Source: Mesorhizobium koreense
Lineage (GTDB): Bacteria > Pseudomonadota > Alphaproteobacteria > Rhizobiales > Rhizobiaceae
Direction: 5' to 3'
DNA: 64,000 nucleotides
Assembly (NCBI RefSeq): GCF_031656215.1
Contig: NZ_CP134228.1
Span: forward strand, 1,054,001-1,118,000
Every line of letters starts with the position of its first letter. Position 1 is the stretch's first letter. Both the position numbers and the translations under genes were made by a program. The notes under the pieces are model-generated. The model did not search any database and was not told the DNA's origin. It saw only the letters and a program-made list of their open reading frames with translations. Below, in pieces: positions 27,196-35,830 of this stretch.

Positions 27196-27235
27196 GACGG
27201 GCGCCGAGAGCCTCTCTCTCGACCTCCAACCCGTC
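27196..27235 (-). promoter_or_regulatory. covarying leader hairpin before the parB-like gene
   Basis: On the plus strand: outer arms GACGGG (27196-27201) and CCCGTC (27230-27235), inner arms GAGAG (27206-27210) and CTCTC (27216-27220), with an identical cctct loop. The ardC leader has exactly the same arrangement, but its inner arms read GGAGA and TCTCC. Four of five inner pairs change on both sides and pairing is kept. The element lies 15 bases before the start codon. Confidence 0.75.
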
Positions 27236-27340
27236 ACGAAGCGAAGCGCCGCCCTCTCACTCTAAGGAGGGCAGCGCCACGGAAGCGGAAAGACGTGAAG
27301 ACGGAAACCCGATTTCCCGCCTTTCCGGTTTTCAGGTTGA

Positions 27341-28297
27341 TCATGCCGCCTGCCGTTCGTCGTCGGCCGAACCGAGGTCGGAGCCGAGATCGACGTCCGG
27401 CAGGAAGCCGAGCAGCCAATCGGCCGCCTTGCTGGCCTGAGAGGCAGCGCGGACGATGGCGCGATTGTCTTCGCGCAGCACCTCCAGCCAGGAACCGATA
27501 TAGTCGGCGTGGCGGACGGTCGGCGTGATGCCGAGGGATGCGCAGCAGAAAGCGGCGTTGATCTCGGCCACCAGCTCCTCGAAGGCGTATTTCTTCGTGC
27601 CGAAACTGCCGGTCAGGTCGCGGCCGAGCCGGGAGGCATGTCCGGTGGCGTGCCCCAACTCGTGCAGGGCGGTGCGGTGCCAGTTGATCGGCTCGAAATA
27701 GGCCTGCGGCGGAGGAACCTGCACATAGTCGTGTGCTGGCACATAGAAGGCGCGATCGCCGCCGATGCGGAAATCGATGCCCGTCGCTTCGATCAGAGCC
27801 TCGACGCGCGGCTCGATGAGGCCGGGTGGCGGAGGCGGAACGATGGCGGCGATGTTCTCCGGCAAACCGTCGCATTGTGCGGCGTTGAAGACGGTGAAGC
27901 GCTTGAGGAACGGAATGGCGGCGGCATCCTCACCGGTCTCGAGGGCGCGGCGCTTCTCGTCCTCCGGCGTAAAGCGGTCGGCATAGACGACGGTCGTGCC
28001 ATGCTCGCCTTTGCGAACATTGCCGCCCAGCGACAGCGCCTGGCGGAAGGTGAGCCAGTTCTGGCCGGGGAAACCGTGCTGGATCACCGCGCCCCAGAGG
28101 ATCAGCACATTGATGCCGGAATAATGCCGCCCGGTCGCGGCATTGCGGGGCATGGCGAGCGGCGCCTTGGCCGCAGCCGATCCCCATGGCTGGACCCAGG
28201 GCGCACGGTCGGCTTCCAGCTCGGCGATGATTTTGTCGGTGATGTCGTCGTAAAGGTTCGTTCGGCCGGCGCCGGCGCTGTGGTTTTTGCTGAACAT
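27341..28297 (-). CDS. ardC: ArdC-family antirestriction protein (ssDNA-binding, zincin-like)
   Basis: This 318-residue protein has an N-terminal ArdC ssDNA-binding domain (YDDITDKIIAELEADRAPWVQPW, then GRHYSGINVLILW and FRQALSLGGNVRKGEHGTTVVY). A metallopeptidase-like domain follows, with HELGH at 212-216 and a downstream Glu in EELVAEINAAF. ArdC proteins protect incoming conjugative DNA in the recipient. It is the outermost gene of the remnant, nearest the tRNA. Its leader carries the same hairpin as the parB-like gene. It seems intact. Confidence 0.9.
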   Translation of the reverse strand: MFSKNHSAGAGRTNLYDDITDKIIAELEADRAPWVQPWGSAAAKAPLAMPRNAATGRHYSGINVLILWGAVIQHGFPGQNWLTFRQALSLGGNVRKGEHGTTVVYADRFTPEDEKRRALETGEDAAAIPFLKRFTVFNAAQCDGLPENIAAIVPPPPPGLIEPRVEALIEATGIDFRIGGDRAFYVPAHDYVQVPPPQAYFEPINWHRTALHELGHATGHASRLGRDLTGSFGTKKYAFEELVAEINAAFCCASLGITPTVRHADYIGSWLEVLREDNRAIVRAASQASKAADWLLGFLPDVDLGSDLGSADDERQAA

Positions 28298-28310
28298 CGC
28301 GGTTCTCCGC

Positions 28311-28350
28311 GACGGGCGCCGGAGACCTCTTCTCCAGCCCTCAACCCGTC
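28311..28350 (-). promoter_or_regulatory. covarying leader hairpin before ardC
   Basis: Plus-strand outer arms GACGGG (28311-28316) and CCCGTC (28345-28350); inner arms GGAGA (28321-28325) and TCTCC (28331-28335); loop cctct. All element lengths equal those of the parB leader. Just outside lie GTGAC and an AGTGAGAG block shared with that leader. A GCGGAG ribosome site follows directly. Confidence 0.75.
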
Positions 28351-28389
28351 ACGGGAAACCCGCCCGCACTCTCACTTTATCGGGGGCGT

Positions 28390-28407
28390 TGCGGGGCTCT
28401 CCCCGCA
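28390..28407. repeat. GC-rich hairpin in the ardC upstream region
   Basis: Perfect seven-base arms TGCGGGG and CCCCGCA flank CTCT. It lies about 90 bases upstream of the ardC start. No T-run follows; it may be part of the promoter or leader structure. Confidence 0.45.
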
Positions 28408-28671
28408 GAAGGGGTCGGGCGAGACCCAGGGCTCGGCCGCAGGGGAAGGCTTACCCTCTGACATTCGAAATTCCAATCATAGTGTGATCAGCCAGCCCAG
28501 CAGCATCGATCTGGCATCTGGCGGGAGGCCGCTTTCCATCTGCTGCCTGTTAGCGCATCGAAACTGTGGTGAGGGCCTCCGCATAAGCGCGCATTCACTG
28601 ACAGCCGGGCATGTGGGGTTATTGAAAAGCGCCAAACCGCCGCTACGCTATCCGAAATTGCGCGTTGAACT
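28408..28671. other. no gene recognised
   Basis: About 260 bases between the ardC upstream hairpin and the GCTTACA repeats. I see no coding pattern or RNA gene; it is probably the junction between element remnant and chromosome. Confidence 0.45.
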
Positions 28672-28717
28672 GCTTACATAGTGCTTACACGGTGGGGACG
28701 CGTTTGGGCGTGTAAGC
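28672..28717. repeat. GCTTACA repeats near the tRNA, possible attachment-site arm
   Basis: GCTTACA occurs at 28672 and 28683 (11 bases apart, one helical turn) and as its inverse TGTAAGC at 28711-28717. They lie 52-97 bases from the 3' end of tRNA-Gly, where integrase or excisionase arm sites would be expected. No integrase gene is present. Confidence 0.4.
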
Positions 28718-28740
28718 AAAGAACCTCCCGAAGGAGGCTC
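28716..28740 (-). terminator. terminator of tRNA-Gly
   Basis: On the minus strand a stem GAGCCTCC / GGAGGTTC with a stable TTCG tetraloop (28721-28740) is followed by a short T-rich run. It lies about 30 bases past the tRNA 3' end and is a good factor-independent terminator. Confidence 0.7.
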
Positions 28741-28768
28741 TCTAACTCGCTGATTTTCTTAGGAAATC

Positions 28769-28843
28769 TGGAGCGGGTGAGGCGATTCGAACGCCCGACC
28801 CCAACCTTGGCAAGGTTGTGCTCTACCCCTGAGCTACACCCGC
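28769..28843 (-). tRNA. tRNA-Gly (anticodon GCC)
   Basis: The minus strand gives a full cloverleaf: acceptor GCGGGTG pairing with CACCCGC, D-arm GCTCAGGGGTAGAGC, anticodon arm CAACC-TTGCCAA-GGTTG, T-arm with GTTCGAATC, discriminator T and encoded CCA. The anticodon in the loop TTGCCAA is GCC. Its 3' end points at the mobile-element remnant, the usual arrangement for integration at a tRNA 3' end. Confidence 0.97.
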
Positions 28844-29054
28844 TCGCGCGGCAGCGAGGCCGCAAGCGACGCCTATATGGCCGAAGCGAAAGCCGATTGC
28901 AACAGCGAAATGTCGACGCTCGCCGGCGTCCGAGCCTTCACTACGGCAGCGGGCAGGGTTTGGCCCTTGCCTGCGTCGGCCGCACCGTCGCGGGGCTTTC
29001 CCCGGATCGCGAAAGGCCTTAAACCGCCGCCAGCAACCGACGGGACTTCTACGA

Positions 29055-29552
29055 ATGCCGAAAATGCCGGACGAACTCCTTGCCTTCCTCGAAAGCCTTG
29101 GCATTTCCGTTTCCACCGTCCGCCATCCTCCGCTCTTCACCGTGGCTGAATCGCAGTCGCTGCGCGGCGAGATCGCCGGCGGCCATACCAAGAACCTCTT
29201 CCTGAAAGACAAGAAGGGCGCCTATTTCCTGGTCACGGTCGAAGAGGAGGCTGTCGTCGACCTCAAGACCATCCACAATCTGATCGGCGCCTCGGGTCGC
29301 GTCTCCTTCGGCAAGCCCGATATGCTGATGGAACTGCTCGGCGTCGTGCCGGGCGCCGTTACCGTTTTCGGCGCGGTCAACGATACGGAGGGCCGGGTGA
29401 AGATCGTCCTCGACGAGGGGCTGATGCGCGAAGAGACCATCAACGCCCATCCGCTGACCAATGAGGCCACGACATCGATCCGGAGCGGCGATCTTCTCGC
29501 CTTTCTCAGGGCCACCGGCCACGAGCCCCATATCTTGAAAGTGGCGACGTGA
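29055..29552 (+). CDS. Ala-tRNA(Pro) deacylase (ProX/YbaK family)
   Basis: This 165-residue editing protein of the YbaK/ProXp-ala superfamily hydrolyses mischarged Ala-tRNA(Pro). Visible features are the VRHPPLFTVAES start, GGHTKNLFLKDKKG with the conserved Lys, RVSFGKPDMLMELLGV and the loop PGAVTVFGAVND. The GxxxP-like PG pair fits the prolyl-tRNA synthetase-associated domain. It lies just inside the chromosomal side of the tRNA. In many rhizobia it is followed by the thioredoxin gene, as here. Confidence 0.88.
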   Translation: MPKMPDELLAFLESLGISVSTVRHPPLFTVAESQSLRGEIAGGHTKNLFLKDKKGAYFLVTVEEEAVVDLKTIHNLIGASGRVSFGKPDMLMELLGVVPGAVTVFGAVNDTEGRVKIVLDEGLMREETINAHPLTNEATTSIRSGDLLAFLRATGHEPHILKVAT

Positions 29553-29643
29553 TCGCCACATTGGAGCGCAGCATCGTCGCCTCCGCGCGCGGAGCGCTTC
29601 AGGACGAAAAGAAGCCGCCGGCGAAGCGATGGAAGGGAAGGAC

Positions 29644-30654
29644 ATGAGCAGTCAGGACAATTCGACCCAATCGCCCTATGGCGGTGGGACACAAGGTTAC
29701 AAGACGGAGATACAGTTCGGAGAGAGGCCGAACGGCCAGGCCGGAGCGGGCGGTATCGCCGACGCTTTCGGCAAGGCGGCGCCGGCCGACCTCGTCAAGG
29801 ACACGACAACCGCCACTTTCGCCGCGGACGTCATCCAGGAATCGCGCAACCAGCCGGTGCTGGTCGATTTCTGGGCGCCGTGGTGCGGCCCCTGCAAGCA
29901 GCTCGGGCCCGTGCTCGAAAAGGCGGTGCATGAGGCCAGGGGTACGGTCAAGCTCGTCAAGATGAACATCGACGAGCACCCGACGATCGCCGGCCAACTC
30001 GGCATCCAGTCGATCCCCGCTGTCATCGCCTTCCGCGACGGTCAGCCGATCGACGGCTTCATGGGCGCCATTCCCGAAAGCCAGGTGCGTGACTTCATCG
30101 CGAAGCTTGGCGGCGGCTCGGCCAAGGCAGGCATCGAGGAAGCGCTTGCCGCGGCCGCCGAGGCGCGGCAACAGGGCGACACGGATATGGCGCGCGAGAT
30201 CTATTCGGCCGTGCTTGCCGAAGCAGCGGACAACGTCGATGCCCTGGCCGGGCTCGCCGACCTGCTCTTCGAGGCAGGCGAGACCGGCAAGGCATCCGAC
30301 CTTCTCGCCGGCGTGCCGGCCGACAAGGCGGAGCAGCCCGCGATCGCGGCCGTCCGCGCGAAGATCGCAATGGCCGAGCAGGTGAAGGAGATCGGCGACC
30401 CGGCCGAACTCGAGCGGCGACTGGCCGCCGATCCGAAGGACCACCAGGCGCGCTTCGATCTTGCCATGATCCAGAATGCCATGGGCAGACGCGAGGAAGC
30501 GGCGGACAATCTGCTCGCCATCATCAAGGCGGATCGTACCTGGAAGGATGACGGCGCCCGTGCCCAGCTTCTGCAGTTCTTCGAGGCCTGGGGCATGACC
30601 GACGAGGCAACGCTTTCCGCGCGACGGAAGCTTTCCTCGCTGCTGTTTTCCTGA
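29644..30654 (+). CDS. thioredoxin-domain co-chaperone (CnoX/YbbN type)
   Basis: This 336-residue protein has a thioredoxin fold at about residues 50-155 with the active site WCGPC (W80-C84), followed by a TPR-like region (EEALAAAAEARQQGDTDMA, then DNVDALAGLADLLFEAGE). The two-part layout is that of CnoX/YbbN, a redox chaperone that hands substrates to GroEL and DnaK. The WCGPC motif suggests it retains reductase activity, unlike E. coli YbbN. I start at 29644 (MSSQDNS); 29629 is possible. Confidence 0.9.
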   Translation: MSSQDNSTQSPYGGGTQGYKTEIQFGERPNGQAGAGGIADAFGKAAPADLVKDTTTATFAADVIQESRNQPVLVDFWAPWCGPCKQLGPVLEKAVHEARGTVKLVKMNIDEHPTIAGQLGIQSIPAVIAFRDGQPIDGFMGAIPESQVRDFIAKLGGGSAKAGIEEALAAAAEARQQGDTDMAREIYSAVLAEAADNVDALAGLADLLFEAGETGKASDLLAGVPADKAEQPAIAAVRAKIAMAEQVKEIGDPAELERRLAADPKDHQARFDLAMIQNAMGRREEAADNLLAIIKADRTWKDDGARAQLLQFFEAWGMTDEATLSARRKLSSLLFS

Positions 30655-30757
30655 CGACAGCGGCGCAATCGCCTAAATCGGTGCTTCGTTTGGAACAGGC
30701 GCTTGAGAAAAAGCGAATTTGCGCCAGATTCCCGGTTGCCGGGCGAAGAGGAAGACG

Positions 30758-31429
30758 GTGCAGGCAGGAAACAGGCAATATCGCAGGGCAAACGACATTC
30801 CGGCGACCATCCCGGTCTTCCCGCTGTCGGCGGCGCTGCTTCTGCCTGGCGGACGCATGCCGCTCAACGTCTTCGAGCCGCGCTATCTCGAAATGATCGA
30901 TCACGCCATCGGTGGCGACCGCGTGATCGGCATGATCCAGCCGAACCTCGAGGGTGAATTGAAGCCGGGCGGTGAGCCGAAACTGTGTGAAGTCGGATGC
31001 GCCGGCCGCATCACGACCTTCGCGGAGACGGGCGACGGCCGCTATCTCATCTCGCTTCAGGGTGTATGCCGCTTCCGCGTGGCGGAAGAGCTGCATACTA
31101 GGACGCCTTTTCGGCAGTGCCGCGTACTGCCCTTCCTCAGTGATCTCGACGAGGAGAAGGGGGCGGAGGACGTGAACCGCCCGGCTCTGCTCAAGGTGTT
31201 TCGAGCTTATCTCGAGGCGAACGATCTGGAGGCGGACTGGGAAAGCGTCAGCCGTGCCGAAAACGCCACGTTGGTCAACGCACTCTCGATGATGTCGCCC
31301 TATGGCGCGGCGGAAAAGCAGGCGCTGCTCGAAGCGCCGGACCTGAAGACGCGCGCCGAGACCCTGATCGCGATCACGGAAATGGCGCTCGCCCGCGATC
31401 GCGAGGATTTCGGCTCCAGCCTGCAATAG
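30758..31429 (+). CDS. LON N-terminal (substrate-binding) domain protein
   Basis: This is a stand-alone LonN/PUA-like domain protein of about 223 residues, without ATPase or protease parts. The start is GTG at 30758 behind AGGAAG. The core reads [38 protein letters not shown] and [10 protein letters not shown]. The C-terminal half is helical ([15 protein letters not shown]). It is typically encoded between the thioredoxin and Trm112-like genes in alphaproteobacteria, as here. A role in protein quality control is presumed, not shown. Confidence 0.85.
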   Translation: MQAGNRQYRRANDIPATIPVFPLSAALLLPGGRMPLNVFEPRYLEMIDHAIGGDRVIGMIQPNLEGELKPGGEPKLCEVGCAGRITTFAETGDGRYLISLQGVCRFRVAEELHTRTPFRQCRVLPFLSDLDEEKGAEDVNRPALLKVFRAYLEANDLEADWESVSRAENATLVNALSMMSPYGAAEKQALLEAPDLKTRAETLIAITEMALARDREDFGSSLQ

Positions 31430-31437
31430 GAAACCAT

Positions 31438-31671
31438 ATGCCCGACAATACGCGCAGTGCCGTCATCGATCCCAAACTGCTGGAACTGCTTGCCTGTCCG
31501 CTGACGCGCGGGCCGCTCACCTATGACCGCGAGCGCAACGAGCTTGTCTCGCCGCTCGCGCAACTCGCCTATCCGGTGCGCGACGGCATCCCGATCATGC
31601 TCGCGTCCGAGGCGCGCCAGACCGGCGACGAGGCAGCAAAGGCGGAAAAGCCCGGGCGCCGGCCGCGCTGA
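31438..31671 (+). CDS. Trm112-family protein (YcaR-like)
   Basis: This 77-residue protein has the Trm112 core [25 protein letters not shown] and the end pattern [16 protein letters not shown]. Only one cysteine (ACP) of the zinc site remains, as in most bacterial members. Bacterial Trm112-like proteins are small partners of methyltransferases. The gene is eight bases after the LonN-domain gene, so the two are probably cotranscribed, and it converges with the transporter permease gene. Confidence 0.85.
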   Translation: MPDNTRSAVIDPKLLELLACPLTRGPLTYDRERNELVSPLAQLAYPVRDGIPIMLASEARQTGDEAAKAEKPGRRPR

Positions 31672-31687
31672 CCGGTTCCTGAAGAAC

Positions 31688-34237
31688 CTACAGGTTGCGC
31701 AGAACCGGCGCCGCTTTCTGGCCGAGGATTCGCCAGGTGCCGGCAAGGCCGAAGCCGACCGTCAATGCCAGTGCTATTCCCACGGTCGAGACCGCGACTT
31801 CGGGCAGGAAACGCGACGGCAGCTTCATGATCTCCGTCACCACATACCAGCCCGACACGCCGCCGGCGAAAAGCGCGAAAACCGCCGTCGCCAGTCCGAT
31901 CAGCGCGTATTCGAGCGCGAAGGCGGCGATCAGCGTGCGCCTTGTGGCGCCGAGCGTCTTCAGCACCACCGCATCGTGGATGCGGGCGCGGTGGCCGGCT
32001 GCGAGCGCGCCTGCCAGCACCAGTACGGAGGCGAGAAGGGCGAGCGCGGCCGCTGCCCTTATCGCCGTCGCCAATTGTCCGACGAGGCGGTTGACCACTT
32101 CGAGCGCGTCCTTGACACGGATCGTGGTCACAGCCGGAAAGTCACGCGTCACGGCGCCCAGGATGCGTGCCTCGTCCGCCGGTGTCGCGCCCGGCATGGT
32201 CAGCGTGGCGATCCAGGCATGCGGCGCGCCGGCGAGTGTGTTGGGCGAGAAGATAAAGACGAAATTGATGCCGAGCGTCTCCCATTCGACCTTGCGCAGA
32301 TTGGCGACTTTCGCCGTCACGTTGCGGCCGAGAACGTTGACGGTCAGCGTGTCGCCGACCTTGACGCCGAGCGCGTGCGCTTCGTCTTCCGAGAAGGAGA
32401 CCAGCGGCGGCCCGGAATAGTCTTTCGGCCACCAACTTCCCTCGGTGATGGTGGCGTTCTTCGGCTTTTCCTCCGCATAGGTGAGGCCGCGGTCGCCACG
32501 CAGCACCCAGGCGCCCTCAGGCGGTGCCTTGATATCCTTGGAAGGTACGCCGTTCAGGGCCATGACGCGGCCGCGCAGCATCGGCACGCGCTCTATCTTC
32601 GCTCCCGGAGCCTCCTTTGCCGCCAGACTGGTGAAATCGTCGACCTGGTTTCCCTGGATGTCGACGAAGAAGAAGTTCGGCGCCTTTTCCGGCAGGCTGT
32701 CGGCGATCTGATGCCTCAGATTGCCGTCGATCAGGGCGAGGGCAGCGACGAGCGTTAGTCCAAGCCCGAGCGAGAGCACCACGGAACCCGTCAACGCCCC
32801 CGGCCGGTGGATGTTGCCGATGGCCAACCGAAGCGCGGTCGAGCGCACGCGTGGGCTTCGGCGCGCCAGGAACTGCACCCCCCAGCCGACGCTTCTCAGC
32901 ACGAGGAAGGCGAACGCGGCCGCGATGACGAAGATGACGGCGATATGCCGGTCGCTGGCGTACCAGACGGAAAGCAGGGCCAGCACGATCACGATCCCGC
33001 CTGCCGCGGCAAGATAGGGGCGGCGCGGCAATCCACTCGCCTCGAAGCCCATCTCGCGAAAGAGCGCCGTCGCCGGAACGTCGCGGGCGCGGCCGAGCGG
33101 CAAGAGCGCGAAGGCGAGTGTTACCAGAACACCGAAGAGAGCGGCCATGGCGAGCGCACCGGGATAGATGCCGCCTTCGGCCGGCACGGGGATGACGGAG
33201 GATAGCGCCCAACCGGCTACAAAGGGGAGCGCGGCGGCGACCACGAGGCCGGTGACGATGCCGATCAGCGCGAGCAGGCCGATCTGGACGAGATAGACGG
33301 TGAAGACGAAGCCGCCCGAGGCGCCGAGGCTCTTGAAGGTGGCGATGACGCCCCGCTTGCCGTCGAGATAGGCGCGCACAGCATTGGCGACGCCGACACC
33401 GCCGACGATCAGCGCCGTCAACCCGACGAGGGTCAGGAATTGCGTGAAGCGCTCGATGTTGGAGGCAAGGGCCGGCGCGGCGTTCATGCGGGTGCGGACG
33501 CTCCAGCCGGCCTCAGGGAACTTGTCGCCGGCCTCGTCGCTGATCTTCTTCAACGCCGCATCACTCGTTCCGGCCGGCAATTTCACCTTGTAGATATGCT
33601 TGACCAGGCTACCCGGCTGAATCAGACCCGAGGCATGGAGCGCATCGAGCGAGACGAGGAGGCGCGGCGCGAAGGCGAAGCCGTCCGACACGGCATCCGG
33701 CTCGTCGACGAGCCTTGCCCTGAGTTCGATCGTCGCCTTGCCGAGCTTGATCCGGTCGCCGGGCTTCAGGTGCAGCCGGGCGAACAATATATCGGGCGCG
33801 GCGGCGCCATAGACGCCGTTCTCCTCGCCGAAGAGCGCGTCATGCGAAAGTGCCGGTGCGGTGGCAAGCTTGCCGTACAGCGGATAGGCGTCGCTCACCG
33901 CTTTCACCTCAACCAGAGCTTGATCCGCGCCGTCGGGTAGGCGCGCCATCGAGCGCAGATTGGCGCTTTCGGCAACGGTGCCGAGATCGCTGAAATAGGC
34001 GCGCTCCGCATCGTCGGCCTCACGTTGAATGAGTTGATAGCGTATATCGCCGCCAAGCAGGACACGGCCCTGGTCCGATACGCTGGTGCCGATCGCCTCG
34101 GCGACGGAATTGACGCCGCCGATGGCGGCCACGCCAAGCGCGATGCAGGTAAGGAAAACCGCGAAACCGCGAAGCCCGCCGCGCATCTCGCGCAGCGAGA
34201 AGCGAAAGGCGAGGCGAAGCGCATCCCCGCAGCGCAT
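31688..34237 (-). CDS. FtsX-like ABC transporter permease (YbbP type)
   Basis: This 849-residue permease has an N-terminal helix (GFAVFLTCIALGVAAIGGVN), a large periplasmic domain, and two clusters of FtsX-type helices around residues 260-440 and 715-830, e.g. VGLTALIVGGVGVANAVRAYLDG and LEYALIGLATAVFALFAGG. The domain order matches YbbP/type VII mechanotransmission-like permeases. Such transporters usually act on lipids or lipoproteins in the envelope. The ATPase gene lies three bases upstream, and a divergent TesA-type gene completes the standard ybbA-ybbP-tesA neighbourhood. Confidence 0.9.
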   Translation of the reverse strand: MRCGDALRLAFRFSLREMRGGLRGFAVFLTCIALGVAAIGGVNSVAEAIGTSVSDQGRVLLGGDIRYQLIQREADDAERAYFSDLGTVAESANLRSMARLPDGADQALVEVKAVSDAYPLYGKLATAPALSHDALFGEENGVYGAAAPDILFARLHLKPGDRIKLGKATIELRARLVDEPDAVSDGFAFAPRLLVSLDALHASGLIQPGSLVKHIYKVKLPAGTSDAALKKISDEAGDKFPEAGWSVRTRMNAAPALASNIERFTQFLTLVGLTALIVGGVGVANAVRAYLDGKRGVIATFKSLGASGGFVFTVYLVQIGLLALIGIVTGLVVAAALPFVAGWALSSVIPVPAEGGIYPGALAMAALFGVLVTLAFALLPLGRARDVPATALFREMGFEASGLPRRPYLAAAGGIVIVLALLSVWYASDRHIAVIFVIAAAFAFLVLRSVGWGVQFLARRSPRVRSTALRLAIGNIHRPGALTGSVVLSLGLGLTLVAALALIDGNLRHQIADSLPEKAPNFFFVDIQGNQVDDFTSLAAKEAPGAKIERVPMLRGRVMALNGVPSKDIKAPPEGAWVLRGDRGLTYAEEKPKNATITEGSWWPKDYSGPPLVSFSEDEAHALGVKVGDTLTVNVLGRNVTAKVANLRKVEWETLGINFVFIFSPNTLAGAPHAWIATLTMPGATPADEARILGAVTRDFPAVTTIRVKDALEVVNRLVGQLATAIRAAAALALLASVLVLAGALAAGHRARIHDAVVLKTLGATRRTLIAAFALEYALIGLATAVFALFAGGVSGWYVVTEIMKLPSRFLPEVAVSTVGIALALTVGFGLAGTWRILGQKAAPVLRNL

Positions 34238-34240
34238 CGC

Positions 34241-34954
34241 CTAGGCCGTGACCTTGAGCGCCGGCGCCGCCTCGATGCGACCCGAACGCATGCCGATCTG
34301 TCGTCCACAGCGTGCAGCGAGCGCCGCATCGTGCGTGACCAGCAACAGCGTCGTGCCGCGCTCCCTGGCGGTCGTGAAGAGTAGATCGGCAATCTGCCTT
34401 CCAGTCGCCTGGTCGAGATTGCCGGTCGGTTCGTCTGCGATCAGGATCGGCGGTTCCGGCGCCAGCGCGCGCGCGATCGCCACGCGTTGCTGCTCGCCAC
34501 CTGAAAGCTCACCGGGATAATGCGTCATGCGCTCCTTCAGGCCGACTGCTGCAAGCTCGCGCTCGGCGACCATGAACGGATCCTTGCGGCCGGCAAGCTC
34601 CAGCGGCACGGCGACGTTCTCCAGTGCCGTCATGTTGGGGATCAGGTGGAAGGACTGGAAAACGATGCCGACATTACGGCCGCGGAAGGCCGCAACCTGG
34701 TCCTCGCTCTTGCCGTTCAAAGTCTCGCCGGCAATCGTCACCGTGCCGCTGTCGACCCGCTCCAGTCCCGCGATCACCATCAAAAGCGTCGACTTGCCCG
34801 ATCCGGAGGGCCCGACGATGCCCGAAGTCTCGCCGCGTGCCACCGAAAGCGTCACGCCCTTCAGCACATGGACCTGCGATGCGCCTTCGCCCAGCGTCAG
34901 GGACACGTCGCTCAGCGCAATGACGGCATCGATCGCGGGCACGGCTTCAGTCAC
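34241..34954 (-). CDS. ABC transporter ATP-binding protein (YbbA/LolD-like)
   Basis: This 237-residue ATPase has Walker A GPSGSGKST, Q-loop GIVFQSFHLIPNMTALENV, signature LSGGEQQRVAIARAL and Walker B ILIADEPTGNLD, all typical of the LolD/MacB/YbbA subfamily. It energises the YbbP-type permease encoded immediately downstream. The start at 34954 leaves 58 bases to the divergent TesA-type gene, so both promoters must lie in that short gap. Confidence 0.92.
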   Translation of the reverse strand: MTEAVPAIDAVIALSDVSLTLGEGASQVHVLKGVTLSVARGETSGIVGPSGSGKSTLLMVIAGLERVDSGTVTIAGETLNGKSEDQVAAFRGRNVGIVFQSFHLIPNMTALENVAVPLELAGRKDPFMVAERELAAVGLKERMTHYPGELSGGEQQRVAIARALAPEPPILIADEPTGNLDQATGRQIADLLFTTARERGTTLLLVTHDAALAARCGRQIGMRSGRIEAAPALKVTA

Positions 34955-35012
34955 GGGCGATCCGTCCTATATTGGGCAGGGCTAGAGGTTTTCAGAAGCA
35001 TATGGGTTCCGG

Positions 35013-35657
35013 ATGGCGGCTTTCAAAATTCTTTTCAGGGCTTTGCTTGTCGCCATTATGGCGGCGCTGGCCGTCGCGCCGGCAGCGGCCGATCCGGTGA
35101 GCATCGTCGGCATGGGCGACAGCCTGATGGCCGGATACGAACTCGGCCCCGGAGAACCCTTCGCTGCCAAACTGCAGGATGCTCTTAAGAAGAACGGTTA
35201 CTACGCGACCGTGACCAATGCCGGCGTCTCCGGCGACACCACGAGCGACGGGCAGGCGCGGCTCGACTGGTCGGTTCCGGATGGGACCGATCTGGTCATC
35301 CTCGAACTCGGCTCCAACGACATGCTGCGCGGCATCGATCCGGCGCTGACGAAGAAGAACCTCGAAGCGATGATCGAGCGGCTGCGGGCGCGCGATATCA
35401 AGGTGGTGCTTTTCGGCATGAAGGCCGCGCCCAATCTCGGCCCGGACTACCAGAAGGCGTTCGACGCCATTTATCCGGATTTGGCAGCCGAATATTCACT
35501 ACCGCTCTACCCGTTTTTCCTCGACGGCGTTGCCGGGCACCCGGACCTGCAACTCAAGGACGGCATGCATCCGAATGCGAAAGGCGTGGATCGCATCGTC
35601 TCGGGCGCGCTCCCGATCGTCGAAAAGGCGCTCGGCAAGCCTGGAAAAAACTCATGA
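35013..35657 (+). CDS. tesA: periplasmic GDSL esterase/thioesterase (TesA/arylesterase type)
   Basis: This 214-residue SGNH hydrolase has a signal peptide (KILFRALLVAIMAALAVAPAAA). The nucleophile lies in GMGDSLMAGY (Ser37), block III in LELGSNDMLRG, and the catalytic Asp/His in DGMHPN. The TesA/arylesterase group hydrolyses acyl and aryl esters in the periplasm. It is divergent from the YbbA/YbbP transporter genes, an arrangement conserved widely in proteobacteria. Confidence 0.9.
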   Translation: MAAFKILFRALLVAIMAALAVAPAAADPVSIVGMGDSLMAGYELGPGEPFAAKLQDALKKNGYYATVTNAGVSGDTTSDGQARLDWSVPDGTDLVILELGSNDMLRGIDPALTKKNLEAMIERLRARDIKVVLFGMKAAPNLGPDYQKAFDAIYPDLAAEYSLPLYPFFLDGVAGHPDLQLKDGMHPNAKGVDRIVSGALPIVEKALGKPGKNS

Positions 35658-35830
35658 GGATCAAATCGGCATAAGCGGGCTTTCCCGCTGCAGGTGTCCT
35701 GCGGCCGCGGCGGTGACTGAAACGAATCGTCTCCGCCCGCGTTTTCCCCAGAGCCGCACAAACGACTTGCTCCGCCCCGCAATCGGTGATTCGCTGCCAT
35801 GGGGTAATCGATTCGAGGAGGGCCGATCAA

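Noticed and set aside
27509..28681. Forward frame of 390 codons
   Set aside because: Antisense to ardC, which has clear motifs; the frame has no family likeness and is a shadow.
28672..28717. GCTTACA repeats as a CRISPR or satellite array
   Set aside because: Only two direct copies and one inverse, far too short; an attachment-site arm or chance is more likely.
28769..28843. Second copy of the tRNA-Gly 3' end as left attachment site
   Set aside because: I looked for it by eye in the accessory half and did not find one; it may lie outside the window.
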